A stretch of 64,000 bases of DNA from Streptomyces sp. DG2A-72 (lineage in GTDB: Bacteria; Actinomycetota; Actinomycetes; Streptomycetales; Streptomycetaceae). The notes below the pieces were generated by a model. That model did no database searches. It was not told the origin of the DNA and saw only the letters and a program-made list of their open reading frames with translations. This document shows positions 42,376 through 50,826 of this stretch, one piece after another. Position 1 is the first letter of the stretch; every line of letters begins with the position of its first letter. The translations under genes and the position numbers were made by a program. The stretch spans positions 148,373 through 212,372 of the forward strand of contig NZ_JASTLC010000003.1 of NCBI RefSeq assembly GCF_030499575.1. Reading direction: 5' to 3'.

Positions 42376-43329
42376 GTGCTCAAGACTGCCCGCAAGCAGG
42401 ACAAGAACGCCGAGGGGCGCATGCCCCTCGCGGAGCACCTGCGTGAGCTGCGTAACCGGCTGCTGAAGTCGGTCCTGGGCGTCCTGGTCGTCACGGTCGT
42501 CGCCGCTGTCTTCTACAAGGAACTGATCGACTTCCTGCTGAGGCCGATCCTGGACTCCGTGGGCTGTGCGGACCGCTCGCGCCGGCAGGCGAACGGCGGC
42601 GTGCCGTGCGCCGACATGACCGTCAACGGGCTCATCGCGCCCTTCTCGATCGCGCTCAAGGTCTCGCTCATGTCCGGCGTGGTCCTGGCATCGCCGATCT
42701 GGCTCTACCAGCTGTGGGCCTTCATGGCTCCCGGCCTGCACACCCGTGAGAGGAAGTACGCGCTGGCCTTCGTCGGCGCCGGTGTGCCGCTGTTCCTCGG
42801 CGGTGCCGTGCTCGCCTACGTGATTCTTCCGCAGACCGCGACCGTCCTTTTGGGCTTCACCCCCCAGGACACCGAGAATCTGCTCCCGGTCGACGACTAC
42901 CTCGACCTGGTCACCCGCATGGTGATCGTCTTCGGGCTCGCCTTCGAGCTGCCGCTGCTGCTCGTGCTGCTCAACATCACCAAAGTGCTGACCGGGAAGC
43001 GGCTGGCCGGCTGGTGGCGCGGCATGCTCATGGGCATCGCCCTGTTCTCCGCGTTCGCCACGCCGACCGGTGACCCGCTGACCATGCTGTCGCTGGCCGC
43101 CCCGATCGCGCTCCTGTGCGTCATCGCGCTGGTCATCTGCCTGCTCAACGACAGACGCCGCGCCCGCAACGACCCCGACGCCGGCCTCGGCGACGACGAA
43201 GCGTCCCCCCTCGGCCTCTGCCCGCAGGACGTGGACGCGGCCGAGCTGGTGTACGCGGCACCGCACGTCACCGCGCAGGCCGGCCCGGACCAGGAGCGGC
43301 GGCTGAACGGCCACGACGACATCACCTGA
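42376..43329 (+). CDS. tatC: TatC twin-arginine signal-recognition subunit
   Basis: A 317-residue polytopic TatC, the receptor for RR signal peptides. It begins MPLAEHLRELRNRLLKSVLG, the characteristic cytosolic start. Six hydrophobic helices follow, with LYQLWAFMAPGLHTRERKY in the first periplasm/cytosol loop, the conserved Glu in GLAFELPLLLVLL and SAFATPTGDP in the fifth/sixth helix region. The GTG start follows GGAGG. A hydrophilic tail of ~60 residues ends the protein. With tatA it forms a two-gene unit, and the TatB partner is at 49149-49514. Confidence 0.94.
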   Translation: MLKTARKQDKNAEGRMPLAEHLRELRNRLLKSVLGVLVVTVVAAVFYKELIDFLLRPILDSVGCADRSRRQANGGVPCADMTVNGLIAPFSIALKVSLMSGVVLASPIWLYQLWAFMAPGLHTRERKYALAFVGAGVPLFLGGAVLAYVILPQTATVLLGFTPQDTENLLPVDDYLDLVTRMVIVFGLAFELPLLLVLLNITKVLTGKRLAGWWRGMLMGIALFSAFATPTGDPLTMLSLAAPIALLCVIALVICLLNDRRRARNDPDAGLGDDEASPLGLCPQDVDAAELVYAAPHVTAQAGPDQERRLNGHDDIT

Positions 43330-43731
43330 CGGGCCGCGGCGGTGACCAGCAGCTCCCCGCGCGCAGACGAGCAAGGCCGCCCCGTGGCCCGGGCGGCCGA
43401 AGGGGTCACGCCTTGCGCAGCGGCCGCCATGTCACGACCTGCACCGCCGTGTCCGCCCCGCACCTGCTGGTCGCTGCGCCCGGGATGCTGCTCGGACAGC
43501 TCGCCTGCCCGCCGGCGTCCGCGCTCGCCGGGATCGGACGGTTCGCCGTGCCGCGTCCCGTGCGCCGGCCGCCGCCGGCCCCGGCACGTTCGCAATCCGG
43601 CCGGCGCGTTCAGCGACCGGGGCCGCACGGTGAGAGCGATCACGCACGACCGGGGGTTCCCGGGAGACACAGGCATGCTCCGCGCAGTGCCCGCACGCTG
43701 GTCCACCGCCCCTGACACAAAGGTTGCAGCC
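43330..43731. other. Intergenic between tatC and the nitroreductase gene
   Basis: About 400 bases without a supported gene. It holds the tatC terminator at 43376-43399 and presumably the nitroreductase promoter. Confidence 0.5.
43376..43399 (+). terminator. Hairpin terminator after tatC
   Basis: GGCCGCCCC and GGGCGGCC arms around GTGGCCC form a strong stem about 46 bases beyond the tatC stop. Confidence 0.5.
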
Positions 43732-44322
43732 ATGTCGCTTGTCCTTGGCACCACCGCCCAGAACCTCCTGTTCCGGGAGGCCAGAACCGCCAACACGTTC
43801 ACCGACGAGCCGGTGACCGAGCAGCAGGTCCAGGCGATCTACGACTTGGTCAAGTACGGCCCGACCGCCTTCAACCAGGCCCCGCTGCGCATCGCCCTGG
43901 TCCGCTCCGCCGAGGCCCGCGGCCGCCTGGTGCAGCACATGGCCAGGGCCAACCGCGCGAAGACCGCCACTGCCCCGCTGGTCGCGATCCTCTCCGTGGA
44001 CAACGAGTTCCACGAGGAACTGCCCAAGCTGCTCCCACACTTGCCGCAGGTCAAGGACATGCTCTACGCCGAGCGCCCGGTCCGCGAGCGGTCCGCCCTG
44101 GTCAACGGCGCCCTGCAGGCCGCGTACTTCATCATGGGCGTCCGCTCCGCCGGCCTGGCCGCCGGCCCGATGACCGGTTTCGACTTCGCCGGCGTCCAGA
44201 AGGACTTCCTGGACGACGACCACGGCCCGCTGATGATCGTCAACATCGGCAAGCCGGGCCCGGACGCCTGGTTGCCGCGCTCCCCGCGGCTGGACATCGA
44301 CGAGGTCATCACCACCGTCTGA
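43732..44322 (+). CDS. Nitroreductase-family protein (RutE/HadB-like)
   Basis: A 197-residue FMN-dependent oxidoreductase of the nitroreductase fold. It has [20 protein letters not shown] (FMN phosphate region) near residues 37-56 and [16 protein letters not shown]. It matches the malonic-semialdehyde-reductase/RutE subgroup by length and motif. The substrate here is unknown. Reduction of a quinone, nitro, nitroso or enone intermediate is possible, and the nitrite pathway nearby makes a nitrogen-related role worth testing. It ends convergently with the small gene at 44343-44642. Confidence 0.85.
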   Translation: MSLVLGTTAQNLLFREARTANTFTDEPVTEQQVQAIYDLVKYGPTAFNQAPLRIALVRSAEARGRLVQHMARANRAKTATAPLVAILSVDNEFHEELPKLLPHLPQVKDMLYAERPVRERSALVNGALQAAYFIMGVRSAGLAAGPMTGFDFAGVQKDFLDDDHGPLMIVNIGKPGPDAWLPRSPRLDIDEVITTV

Positions 44323-44344
44323 CCGGCCGGCCCGGCCGGTGGTC
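44321..44344. terminator. Bidirectional hairpin between convergent genes
   Basis: GACCGGCCGG and CCGGCCGGTGGTC arms lie between the two convergent stop codons at 44322 and 44343. They serve both directions. Confidence 0.55.
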
Positions 44345-44642
44345 AGCTGCCGTCAAAAACACGCCGTCCGGCGTGGTACGCCGGCCACAGCTCACGGGCG
44401 AGCTGCCGCTCCGTCTCAGAGAGCGGCAGGTCCGCGCGCAATCGCTCGGGGTGGGCGGGCGGCGGGCCTTGCCGGGCGTGTGCGAAGGGATCCTGAGTGC
44501 ACGAGGCCGAAGAGGGGCCGCCCGCCGCGTGATACGCCTCGGGGCCGGCGTGGATGGCCCCGAAGGTCACCAGGGACCGCCACAGCGGGCGCAGGCAATG
44601 GTCCGCCATCGCCTGCCGGCCGCGACGCAACAACCGTTTCAT
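44343..44642 (-). CDS. Small DUF6059-like protein
   Basis: A 99-residue basic protein starting MKRLLRRGRQAM. The middle is LRPLWRSLVTFGAIHAGPEA, and HPERLRADLPLSETERQLARELW follows near the C-terminus. This combination resembles small streptomycete proteins classed as DUF6059 that sit beside peptide or regulatory genes; function unknown. The ATG at 44642 follows GGGAG. It is the last gene of a minus-strand group with the 46-residue peptide and the condensation protein. Confidence 0.6.
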   Translation of the reverse strand: MKRLLRRGRQAMADHCLRPLWRSLVTFGAIHAGPEAYHAAGGPSSASCTQDPFAHARQGPPPAHPERLRADLPLSETERQLARELWPAYHAGRRVFDGS

Positions 44643-44761
44643 GACCGCTCCCTGCACCTTCGCTCGCGGCTGTCTTCGCAGGCTGTCAAGGTCCACTCGC
44701 ACCTCGGTCGAGGATGCCCGGGCCGCAGCGACTCGCCTCGCCGCCCGGGCCGTCCTGGCAA

Positions 44762-44902
44762 TCAGTCGATACCGCGCACGACGTGGGGCTCCAAGGTGTC
44801 GTCTTCGTCGATTCCGGCAAGCCGGAGCGGCGGGACGTGCGGCAGGGAAAGATCCATCCGCTCGTTGGGCATCCTGCTGCCCTCTTCTTCGGTGTCGTAC
44901 AT
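44762..44902 (-). CDS. 46-residue acidic peptide
   Basis: A short gene with an excellent ribosome binding site (AGGAGG, 6 bases before ATG). It encodes MYDTEEEGSRMPNERMDLSL, then PHVPPLRLAGIDEDDTLEP and a short tail. It is acidic, lacks Cys and has no signal peptide. The size, strong initiation and context (a condensation-domain protein upstream, a DUF6059-like gene downstream) suggest a precursor peptide or small regulatory partner. No family is recognised. A 23-base direct repeat at 45080-45125 lies in its probable promoter. Confidence 0.6.
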   Translation of the reverse strand: MYDTEEEGSRMPNERMDLSLPHVPPLRLAGIDEDDTLEPHVVRGID

Positions 44903-45247
44903 CCGATCCTCCTGTCCGGCCGGCTCACGTGGGGTGGCGGCCGGGCTTGTACGGCCGCCGGCCGTGACGCCGGCGCGTGCATGAGGCTCCCGACGGCTCA
45001 GAGCTCCTGCGGACGAGTCCGGCAACCGGGCGGGGGCCGCCCGTGCATCAGCCACCCTGCACAACGTCACACGAAAAACGCTCGAAAAGCGGTGGGGAAA
45101 ACGCTTGAGGAGCGGTGGGGAAAACGGCGGGCAGGCAGCGCCCCGGCGGGCACCGGGCGCACCCCGGGGTGCGGCTGCCCCGCAGCCGCGGCCGTCGGGC
45201 ACGCGGCTGCGGGGCCGCCCCCCGGGGTGCCCCTCGCGCCGTCGGCG
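44903..45247. other. Upstream region of the 46-residue peptide gene
   Basis: 345 bases without a gene, containing the direct repeat at 45080-45125. The rest is GC-rich and featureless. Confidence 0.5.
45080..45125 (-). repeat. 23-base direct repeat, possible activator boxes
   Basis: 45080-45102 and 45103-45125 are tandem copies. On the minus strand each ends in a TCAAGC or TCGAGC heptamer, so the two heptamers are 23 bases apart. That is about two helical turns, as in SARP-bound promoters. It lies ~180 bases upstream of the peptide gene. Confidence 0.5.
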
Positions 45248-48200
45248 TCAGATGGCCCCTTCGGTGGCGGCCTTCAGGGCTCCGGCCAGATCGCGGGCCC
45301 GCTCCCACTCGTCTGCCGTCGCACCGGCGAGTACCACCCGCGGCGGGCGGCCGCCGTCCGCCGCGATGCGCCGGGCGATGTCACAGGCGCGGGCGCCGGC
45401 TCCGGAGAATCCGCCGAGCAGCAGGGATTGGTCCCTGCCGAGCGCGGTGAGGGCGGGCTGTGCGCCGTCAGGGTCGGCTTCGGCGGGGAGCACCAGCAGT
45501 TCCTGGGGGCCCGGATAGGCGTGGGCCAGCAGGTCGTAGCAGGTCAGGGGGGCGCCCGGCGGCGGTATCAGGCAGATCGTCCCCGCCTGGTCCTGGCGCG
45601 CCGCGCGCAGGGTGACCAAGGGGGTGTCCTGGCCGTCCCTGAAGGCGTCGGCCATGAGGGGTACGGTGCTGCCCTCAAGGAACTGCAGGGCTTCTTCGAC
45701 CGTGGTGGACTCGTCCGCCCACAGGGGAAGTTCACGCAGCAGCAGGGCACTGTGCGCCAGCAGCGCGCCGGCCGCCTCCTCCCCGAGCTGGGCCCGGTCG
45801 TGTACCTCCGTGAGGACCAGGCCGCCCGCGCTGTCGTGGTGGGCCAGCAGCCCGACGGGGAGCACGGAGTGGGCGGGCAGGATGCCGGGGAACTCGGCCC
45901 GCAGACCGTGGGCGGCGAGTTCGGCCTCCAGGCCTTCCACCGGATGGGGCGGATCCTCGAAGGCGATGACGGTGTCGGCGTCCACGCTGCTGTGGCTCCA
46001 GGCGCGGATCCAGTCGGCGGGTACCCATTCGTATGCGGACATCTCCATGGCGCGGTCGCGCAGTTGCCGCAGCAGACGCGGCACGGTGCCCGCCGGGTCC
46101 ACCTCGACGGTCATGGGGAGCGGGTTGTGCAGCGGCCCCGGTATCCGGGCCGCGCCGTCCAGCGGTATGCCGCGTCCCGACACGGTCACCGCGAAACAGA
46201 CGGGGGCCGCTTTGGTGGCGCCGGAGGCCCAGTAGATCAGCATGGCCCAGACGGCCTGCAGCACGCTGCTCTCGGCCGTGCCCCAGGTGCCGGCCCAGCG
46301 GGCGAGGCGGGCGGTGTCGGCGGGATCCAGGCGGAGCCGGGCGCGGCCGGCGCCGGTCAGGCCGGTGGCGGCGGGCCGGCCGGGCCGTGAGGCCGCACCG
46401 TCGGGGGGCGCGCTGCGCGCCCAGAACCCGCGGGCGGGCTCCGGGTTCTGGGCCGCGACCCAGGCCGTGTAGTCGCGCAGGTCGGGGCGGCGCTCACCGC
46501 CGGGCAGGATGCCGCCGGCGAGATAGGCGCGGTAGAACTCGCGCAGCAGGATGTGCGCGCTCCAGGTGTCGAGCAGGGCCCGGTGGTAGCTGACCAGGAT
46601 CCGGGTGGGGGCGATGGCGGGGGCGGGCGGGGTCCGCTGCGCCTCCAGCAGGGTGAGGCGCAGCAGTGCGGGGCAGTGCAGGTCGAAGCCGCGCAGCCGG
46701 TCCCGCTCGAGGAAGGGGTGCCAGTCGTCGTCGCTGATGGCCCGGCGGGTGATCTCGGGCGTGACCCGGTCGTGCACCACGAGCAGCGGTTCGCCGCCGC
46801 CGGTGAACGCGGTGCGCAGCACCGTCTCGCAGTCGAAGACCGACTGCCAGGCTGCGGCGAAGCGGCCGGCGTCGAGCGGGCCGTGCCAGAGCCATACGAG
46901 CTGCTCGACATGGCGTCCGGTGCCGGGCCGTCCCTCGCCGCCCGTGTACAGCGCCGACTGCTGGGGGGTGGCCCGCAAGACGAGCGGAGCCGGGGTGGCG
47001 GGCTCGTCGGCCAGTTCTGCCAGCAGATCCTGCAGCAGGTCCTTGAGGGCGGCCACCGATGTGTCGGTGACGCCGTGGGCCGGGGCGGTGGCCCAGTCGA
47101 GAGTGATGTGCAGCCGGCCGTCGGCGAGCTGGGCCCCCGCCTCGACACGGTGCAGGGGCCGGCCCGGTGCGCCGGCGCGCGCGGGGCGGGCGGAGCCGGG
47201 CAGCAGTTCGCCGGGGCCGGGCACGGTCAGACACGTCCGGGCGGGCGGCAGTTCGCGCAGCCGGCGCCGCAGCAGCGGATCGGGGCTCCACTCGCGGCAG
47301 GCTCCGAAGCCGGCGCCGCCCGGGGCGCCGCCCGCGCAGTCGGCCAAGGGGCCGGCCAGAGCGGTCAGTTGGCGAAGCGGGTCGAGGCCTTGGTCCGGTG
47401 TGAGATGGACCGGGTAGGGGTCGGTGAGCCGGCCCACGTGGTGTCGTAGGCTCCGCCGGCCGCTGCGGGGGTCGCTGCGTACGTCGAAGCTGACCTCATC
47501 GGATCCCTGCCAGCGGGCAAGGGCGAGGGCGAACACGCCGGTCAGCACCTGTGCGGGGGTCAGCGCGAGCCGCCGGGCCAGGACCTGGACGATCCGCTCG
47601 GTGTGGTCCTCGTCCAGGACGAACCCGGTGCGGCGGGCCTCCCCAAGCCCGGCCGTGCGGGCGGGCGCCGGGGCGGCGTCGGGCGCATCGCCCGGCCTGG
47701 CCGGCGGGGCGGGCCGGCGGGAAACGCCCGCCCGCTGCCTGCGCCCGGCGACCAGGCTCCAGTGCCGCGCCTCGGCGGGGTCACGGGCCAGCTCCCGCAG
47801 TTCGCCGATCCAGTCGGCCAGGCCGTCGGGCCGGTGCTGCGGCCGCGCCGGACGTCCGGCACCAACCGCGTCGAGGGCGGCGGCCAGGTCGTCGAGCAGG
47901 ATGCGCCAGGACGCGGCGTCCACGGCGAGCTCATGCGCGACCACGGCAAGCCGGTCGGCACGCGGTCCGGCCGGACGGCGGTCCCTGGCGAGCAGCGCCC
48001 GCAGCTGGATGCCGGCGCGCGCGTCGAGCGTGCGGCCGGTGAAGTCCACAGCCGCGCCGAAGTCGGCCTCGTTGGTGAACTCCCTCTCCACCAGCGGATC
48101 CTGGTGACCTGCCGCCCCGTCCTGGGCCTGGGCGGTGAGCCGGCCGTCCGGGCCGCAGATGCGGGAGCGCAGCTGAGGGTGGGCGGCCAGGACGGCACCC

Positions 48201-48685
48201 AGGGCCTCGCGCAGCGCGCTCGCGTCCGGCACAGCGTCCGTTGCGAGCAGCACCGCCTCATAGCGGTGCGCTGCGCCGGATGCGAGGACCGCGCGCTGGG
48301 CGGTGGTCAGCGGGTGGCCGGCGGCCGGCGGCGGCTCGGTGAGCCGATCGGCGAGGCGGCCCGAAACCAAGGCGGCGGGCCCTGCCTGCGTCGCCCACAA
48401 CCGCAGCGTGTGGTGGTCGGGGCCGTGCCGCAGCAGCTGGTGCTGCGGCACCGGCCGATCCAGGTCATCGGCGCTGAGCTCGCCCAGGATGTGGTCCAGG
48501 GCGGCACGGTCGAGCGGCCCGCGCAGCTCGAGGTCCCACCGGCTCGCGTACGGGGCGGGGCCGGGGGCGACGAGCACGGAGATCGGCGCGTGGGGGCAAC
48601 GGTGAACAGTCATGGTGGCCGGGGTGTGCGGTCCGTCGCGAGGGCCGGGTACCCTCTCTCCTTTCTGCGGGCGCTGAACGGGCAT
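45248..48685 (-). CDS. Large condensation-domain protein (E-like + C + truncated TE)
   Basis: A 1145-residue NRPS-related protein without adenylation or carrier domain. Residues ~120-560 resemble an epimerisation-type condensation domain, but HHxxxDxxSW reads AHELAVDAASW (~250-260), so the second His is replaced by Glu. Residues ~565-985 are a condensation domain with YHRALLDTWS (~700-709), keeping the second His. Residues ~1035-1145 look like the N-terminal part of a thioesterase with GGFSGAG (~1091-1097). The ATG at 48685 follows TAGGAG, 8 bases after the small gene at 48694-48906. It may join two tethered or free acyl/aminoacyl units. The product is unknown. Confidence 0.8.
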   Translation of the reverse strand: MPVQRPQKGERVPGPRDGPHTPATMTVHRCPHAPISVLVAPGPAPYASRWDLELRGPLDRAALDHILGELSADDLDRPVPQHQLLRHGPDHHTLRLWATQAGPAALVSGRLADRLTEPPPAAGHPLTTAQRAVLASGAAHRYEAVLLATDAVPDASALREALGAVLAAHPQLRSRICGPDGRLTAQAQDGAAGHQDPLVEREFTNEADFGAAVDFTGRTLDARAGIQLRALLARDRRPAGPRADRLAVVAHELAVDAASWRILLDDLAAALDAVGAGRPARPQHRPDGLADWIGELRELARDPAEARHWSLVAGRRQRAGVSRRPAPPARPGDAPDAAPAPARTAGLGEARRTGFVLDEDHTERIVQVLARRLALTPAQVLTGVFALALARWQGSDEVSFDVRSDPRSGRRSLRHHVGRLTDPYPVHLTPDQGLDPLRQLTALAGPLADCAGGAPGGAGFGACREWSPDPLLRRRLRELPPARTCLTVPGPGELLPGSARPARAGAPGRPLHRVEAGAQLADGRLHITLDWATAPAHGVTDTSVAALKDLLQDLLAELADEPATPAPLVLRATPQQSALYTGGEGRPGTGRHVEQLVWLWHGPLDAGRFAAAWQSVFDCETVLRTAFTGGGEPLLVVHDRVTPEITRRAISDDDWHPFLERDRLRGFDLHCPALLRLTLLEAQRTPPAPAIAPTRILVSYHRALLDTWSAHILLREFYRAYLAGGILPGGERRPDLRDYTAWVAAQNPEPARGFWARSAPPDGAASRPGRPAATGLTGAGRARLRLDPADTARLARWAGTWGTAESSVLQAVWAMLIYWASGATKAAPVCFAVTVSGRGIPLDGAARIPGPLHNPLPMTVEVDPAGTVPRLLRQLRDRAMEMSAYEWVPADWIRAWSHSSVDADTVIAFEDPPHPVEGLEAELAAHGLRAEFPGILPAHSVLPVGLLAHHDSAGGLVLTEVHDRAQLGEEAAGALLAHSALLLRELPLWADESTTVEEALQFLEGSTVPLMADAFRDGQDTPLVTLRAARQDQAGTICLIPPPGAPLTCYDLLAHAYPGPQELLVLPAEADPDGAQPALTALGRDQSLLLGGFSGAGARACDIARRIAADGGRPPRVVLAGATADEWERARDLAGALKAATEGAI

Positions 48686-48693
48686 GCGGGCTC

Positions 48694-48906
48694 CTAGAAC
48701 GACCCGGCCGCCGGGCCAGGCGGCGGCGGCCCGGCCGGGGCGGCGGACGGATCACGTCCCCTCGCGCCGTACGGGGCCGGGGCGGCGGCACGGTGGAAGG
48801 CCACGCACCGGCCCGGGCAGGCGGGGCTGGCAGGGGTGGATGCGGCGCGGGCGGCGCAGGGCGGCGTATGCGTGGGCCGGGCCGGGCTGTCGTGCCTGTC
48901 CCCCAT
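48694..48906 (-). CDS. 70-residue small ORF coupled to the condensation protein
   Basis: Encodes MGDRHDSPARPTHTPPCAAR and continues Ala/Pro-rich, with three Cys in total. The AGGAGG site 6 bases before the ATG is near-perfect. The stop lies only 8 bases before the start of the condensation protein, so it may be a leader peptide that couples translation or a genuine small product. No family is recognised. Low complexity makes a non-coding interpretation possible. Confidence 0.45.
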   Translation of the reverse strand: MGDRHDSPARPTHTPPCAARAASTPASPACPGRCVAFHRAAAPAPYGARGRDPSAAPAGPPPPGPAAGSF

Positions 48907-49148
48907 GACGGCCTCCTGGCCTGGACGTCCACAACGGTCGGGCTAAGCACGCTAGTTGCCGTACGGCGCCGGCGTCCGTTTTCCCAAGCGGGTGTGCAGC
49001 GGGGGCCGAGCGGTGCCCCAGGGCAGGGCCCGTGACCACACCAGCCGGGGCGCCGGGCCCAGCCGCGCCGGGCCCAGGCGGGCCGGCGCCCCGGCCAAGG
49101 GGCGTTGCCTCAAAAAGGGGGGGCGGGGCGGGGACGTTCAGGTGGCGG
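48907..49148. other. Intergenic with GC-rich stems
   Basis: About 240 bases between tatB and the small ORF. It contains repeated GGGCCC-type stems (49030-49090) that may terminate tatB transcription. The promoter of the condensation operon should lie near 48910-48990. Confidence 0.4.
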
Positions 49149-49514
49149 CTACGGCGGCGAGGGGGGTCCGGGCCTGCGGGGCGACTCGCTCTCCTGGCCG
49201 TTCACCGCGTCGGCGACTTCTGCCGCTTGTGTGCGCAGGTCGAAGCCGTTACGGATCTCCTTGAGCCCCAGTTCGTCGTCGCCCAGCTGCTTGCGGATGA
49301 ACGTCTTGGGATTCAGGTCCTCGAAGTTGACGTCCTTGAACTCGGGGCCGAGTTCCTCGCGGATGTCCTGCTGGGCCTGGTCCGAGAAGGCACGGACCTT
49401 CCGGATGATCCGGGCCGCGTCCTGAATTACCTTCGGCAGCTTGTCCGGGCCGAAGATGAGCACGGCAAGAATCGCGAGCATCACCAGCTCAAGCGCGCCT
49501 ATGTCATTGAACAT
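49149..49514 (-). CDS. tatB: TatB-family twin-arginine translocase subunit
   Basis: A 121-residue TatB. The N-terminal helix is MFNDIGALELVMLAILAVLI followed by the FGPDKLP hinge. The long amphipathic helix is IQDAARIIRKVRAFSDQAQQ, then EELGPEFKDVNFEDLNPKTF as in streptomycete Sec-independent translocase TatB. It is shorter than the ~160-residue housekeeping protein. The ATG at 49514 follows GAGGAG. It supplies the missing partner for tatA and tatC at 42048-43329. The three together make a complete translocase in this window. Confidence 0.9.
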   Translation of the reverse strand: MFNDIGALELVMLAILAVLIFGPDKLPKVIQDAARIIRKVRAFSDQAQQDIREELGPEFKDVNFEDLNPKTFIRKQLGDDELGLKEIRNGFDLRTQAAEVADAVNGQESESPRRPGPPSPP

Positions 49515-49684
49515 TGCAGCTCCTCGCCATGTCCGGGCAAAAACCACGGTACGGGGTGCCCGGCGAGGCACTGCTTTCCTTTGTGCCGCGGCTCGACTCC
49601 TTTCCAAGGATTCCCGCAGCACACCGCTGCCGTTTCCCGTGCGCAGGGCTGCTTTTGGGCGCGGCCGCCCGCGCCCGGCCGCGG

Positions 49685-50638
49685 TCACAGCATGCGGACG
49701 GCGCTTTCCGCGTGCTGCTTGGCCAGGGCCAGCAGGGCCCGGCAGTTTCGGCCGAGGGTCTGGCGCACATGCCAGCGGGCGTGTGCCAGGCCCGCCTGCT
49801 CGCCCAGCACGGCGGTGATGTTCTCCTCGCGCAGCACGACGCTGTGCTGCGCGAGGACGGTCACCCCCGTCTCGTCCGGGACGACGGACCATTCGCCGGT
49901 GTGTGCCCCCAGCAGGGGGGAGGTCGCGGTCTCCTTGTAGACGATGCGGCCCGCGTGCGGGAAGCAGATCCGCACCGACTCGGCGCTGTGCGAACCGGAC
50001 TCGGTCAGCGTCTGTACGGTCATGCGCTGCACTCCGGGCGCGTCCTCGGTGAGGTCGACCCGGGTGACGTGCGGGACCAGTTCGGGCCAGGCCCCGGCCC
50101 GGTAGAGAAAGTCGTAGACCAGCTCGGCCGGGCCGTGGATGCGCACCGAGTCCTCGAAGGACAGGACCAGTTCGTCCAGGCGCGTCCACCGCTCGGCGAA
50201 GGCCTTCACGTCGGCGAGCTGGGCGCGGCTGTTGCCGCCGGTGGCCCGCTGCGCCCACGCCACGTCATCGGGCCGGTCCCCGGTGATGCTGTAGTCGTAC
50301 AGCAGTTCCAGCTCGGTACGGTGCGGGCCCTGCGAACGCACGTTCAAGGTGCCGCCCATCGAGTCGAACGGGGACGCGGGCAGTTCCTGCCGGAAGTCCA
50401 CGCGGCGCTGCACCGGGTCCAGGTGCCGCCACGAGGTCCACGATTTCAGCAGGCCGTCCATGAGGGACCACATCCTCAGCCACCCCCGTTCGCCGTCGAA
50501 GTCCAGCTGCTCCACATGGATGACCGGGGAGAAGTAGAGCGGCCACTTCGCCGCGTCGGTAATCAGCGCGTAGACCACACCGGCGGGTGCGGACACGTGC
50601 ACCGTGTGCGCGGTCTTGTCCGCGAGCTCAGCAGACAT
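49685..50638 (-). CDS. Di-domain polyketide aromatase/cyclase
   Basis: A 317-residue protein made of two START/Bet v1-like domains (residues ~1-155 and ~160-310), as in ActVII/StfQ-type aromatase/cyclases of type II PKS systems. Typical features are HTVHVSAPAGVVYALITDAA and WPLYFSPVIHVEQLD in domain 1, and RIHGPAELVYDFLYRAGAWP in domain 2. It directs first-ring closure and aromatisation of a poly-beta-ketone. There is no minimal PKS in this window, so it presumably belongs with the adjacent cluster beyond the right edge. The ATG at 50638 follows GAGAGG. Confidence 0.9.
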   Translation of the reverse strand: MSAELADKTAHTVHVSAPAGVVYALITDAAKWPLYFSPVIHVEQLDFDGERGWLRMWSLMDGLLKSWTSWRHLDPVQRRVDFRQELPASPFDSMGGTLNVRSQGPHRTELELLYDYSITGDRPDDVAWAQRATGGNSRAQLADVKAFAERWTRLDELVLSFEDSVRIHGPAELVYDFLYRAGAWPELVPHVTRVDLTEDAPGVQRMTVQTLTESGSHSAESVRICFPHAGRIVYKETATSPLLGAHTGEWSVVPDETGVTVLAQHSVVLREENITAVLGEQAGLAHARWHVRQTLGRNCRALLALAKQHAESAVRML

Positions 50639-50826
50639 CTGGACACCTCTCTCCTTGCCTTACGCGGACGGGACGGGGACGCGAACAGAATTCGGACGGC
50701 CGGATGAAAACCGCTGGAGCATGAGCGGGTGAAGCGCTGCCCCCGTATCCGCCGGCTGACGTGCATCGCACTGTGATTCCGAGGGCGCAGGCGCTCCTGC
50801 CCGCACCGGGTGGCCGGAGCGCGGGC

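Noticed and set aside
1..44000. Search for methyltransferase genes expected in naphterpin or furaquinocin pathways
   Set aside because: None was found in the window. They may lie to the left, or the product may be unmethylated, so the exact compound is not named.
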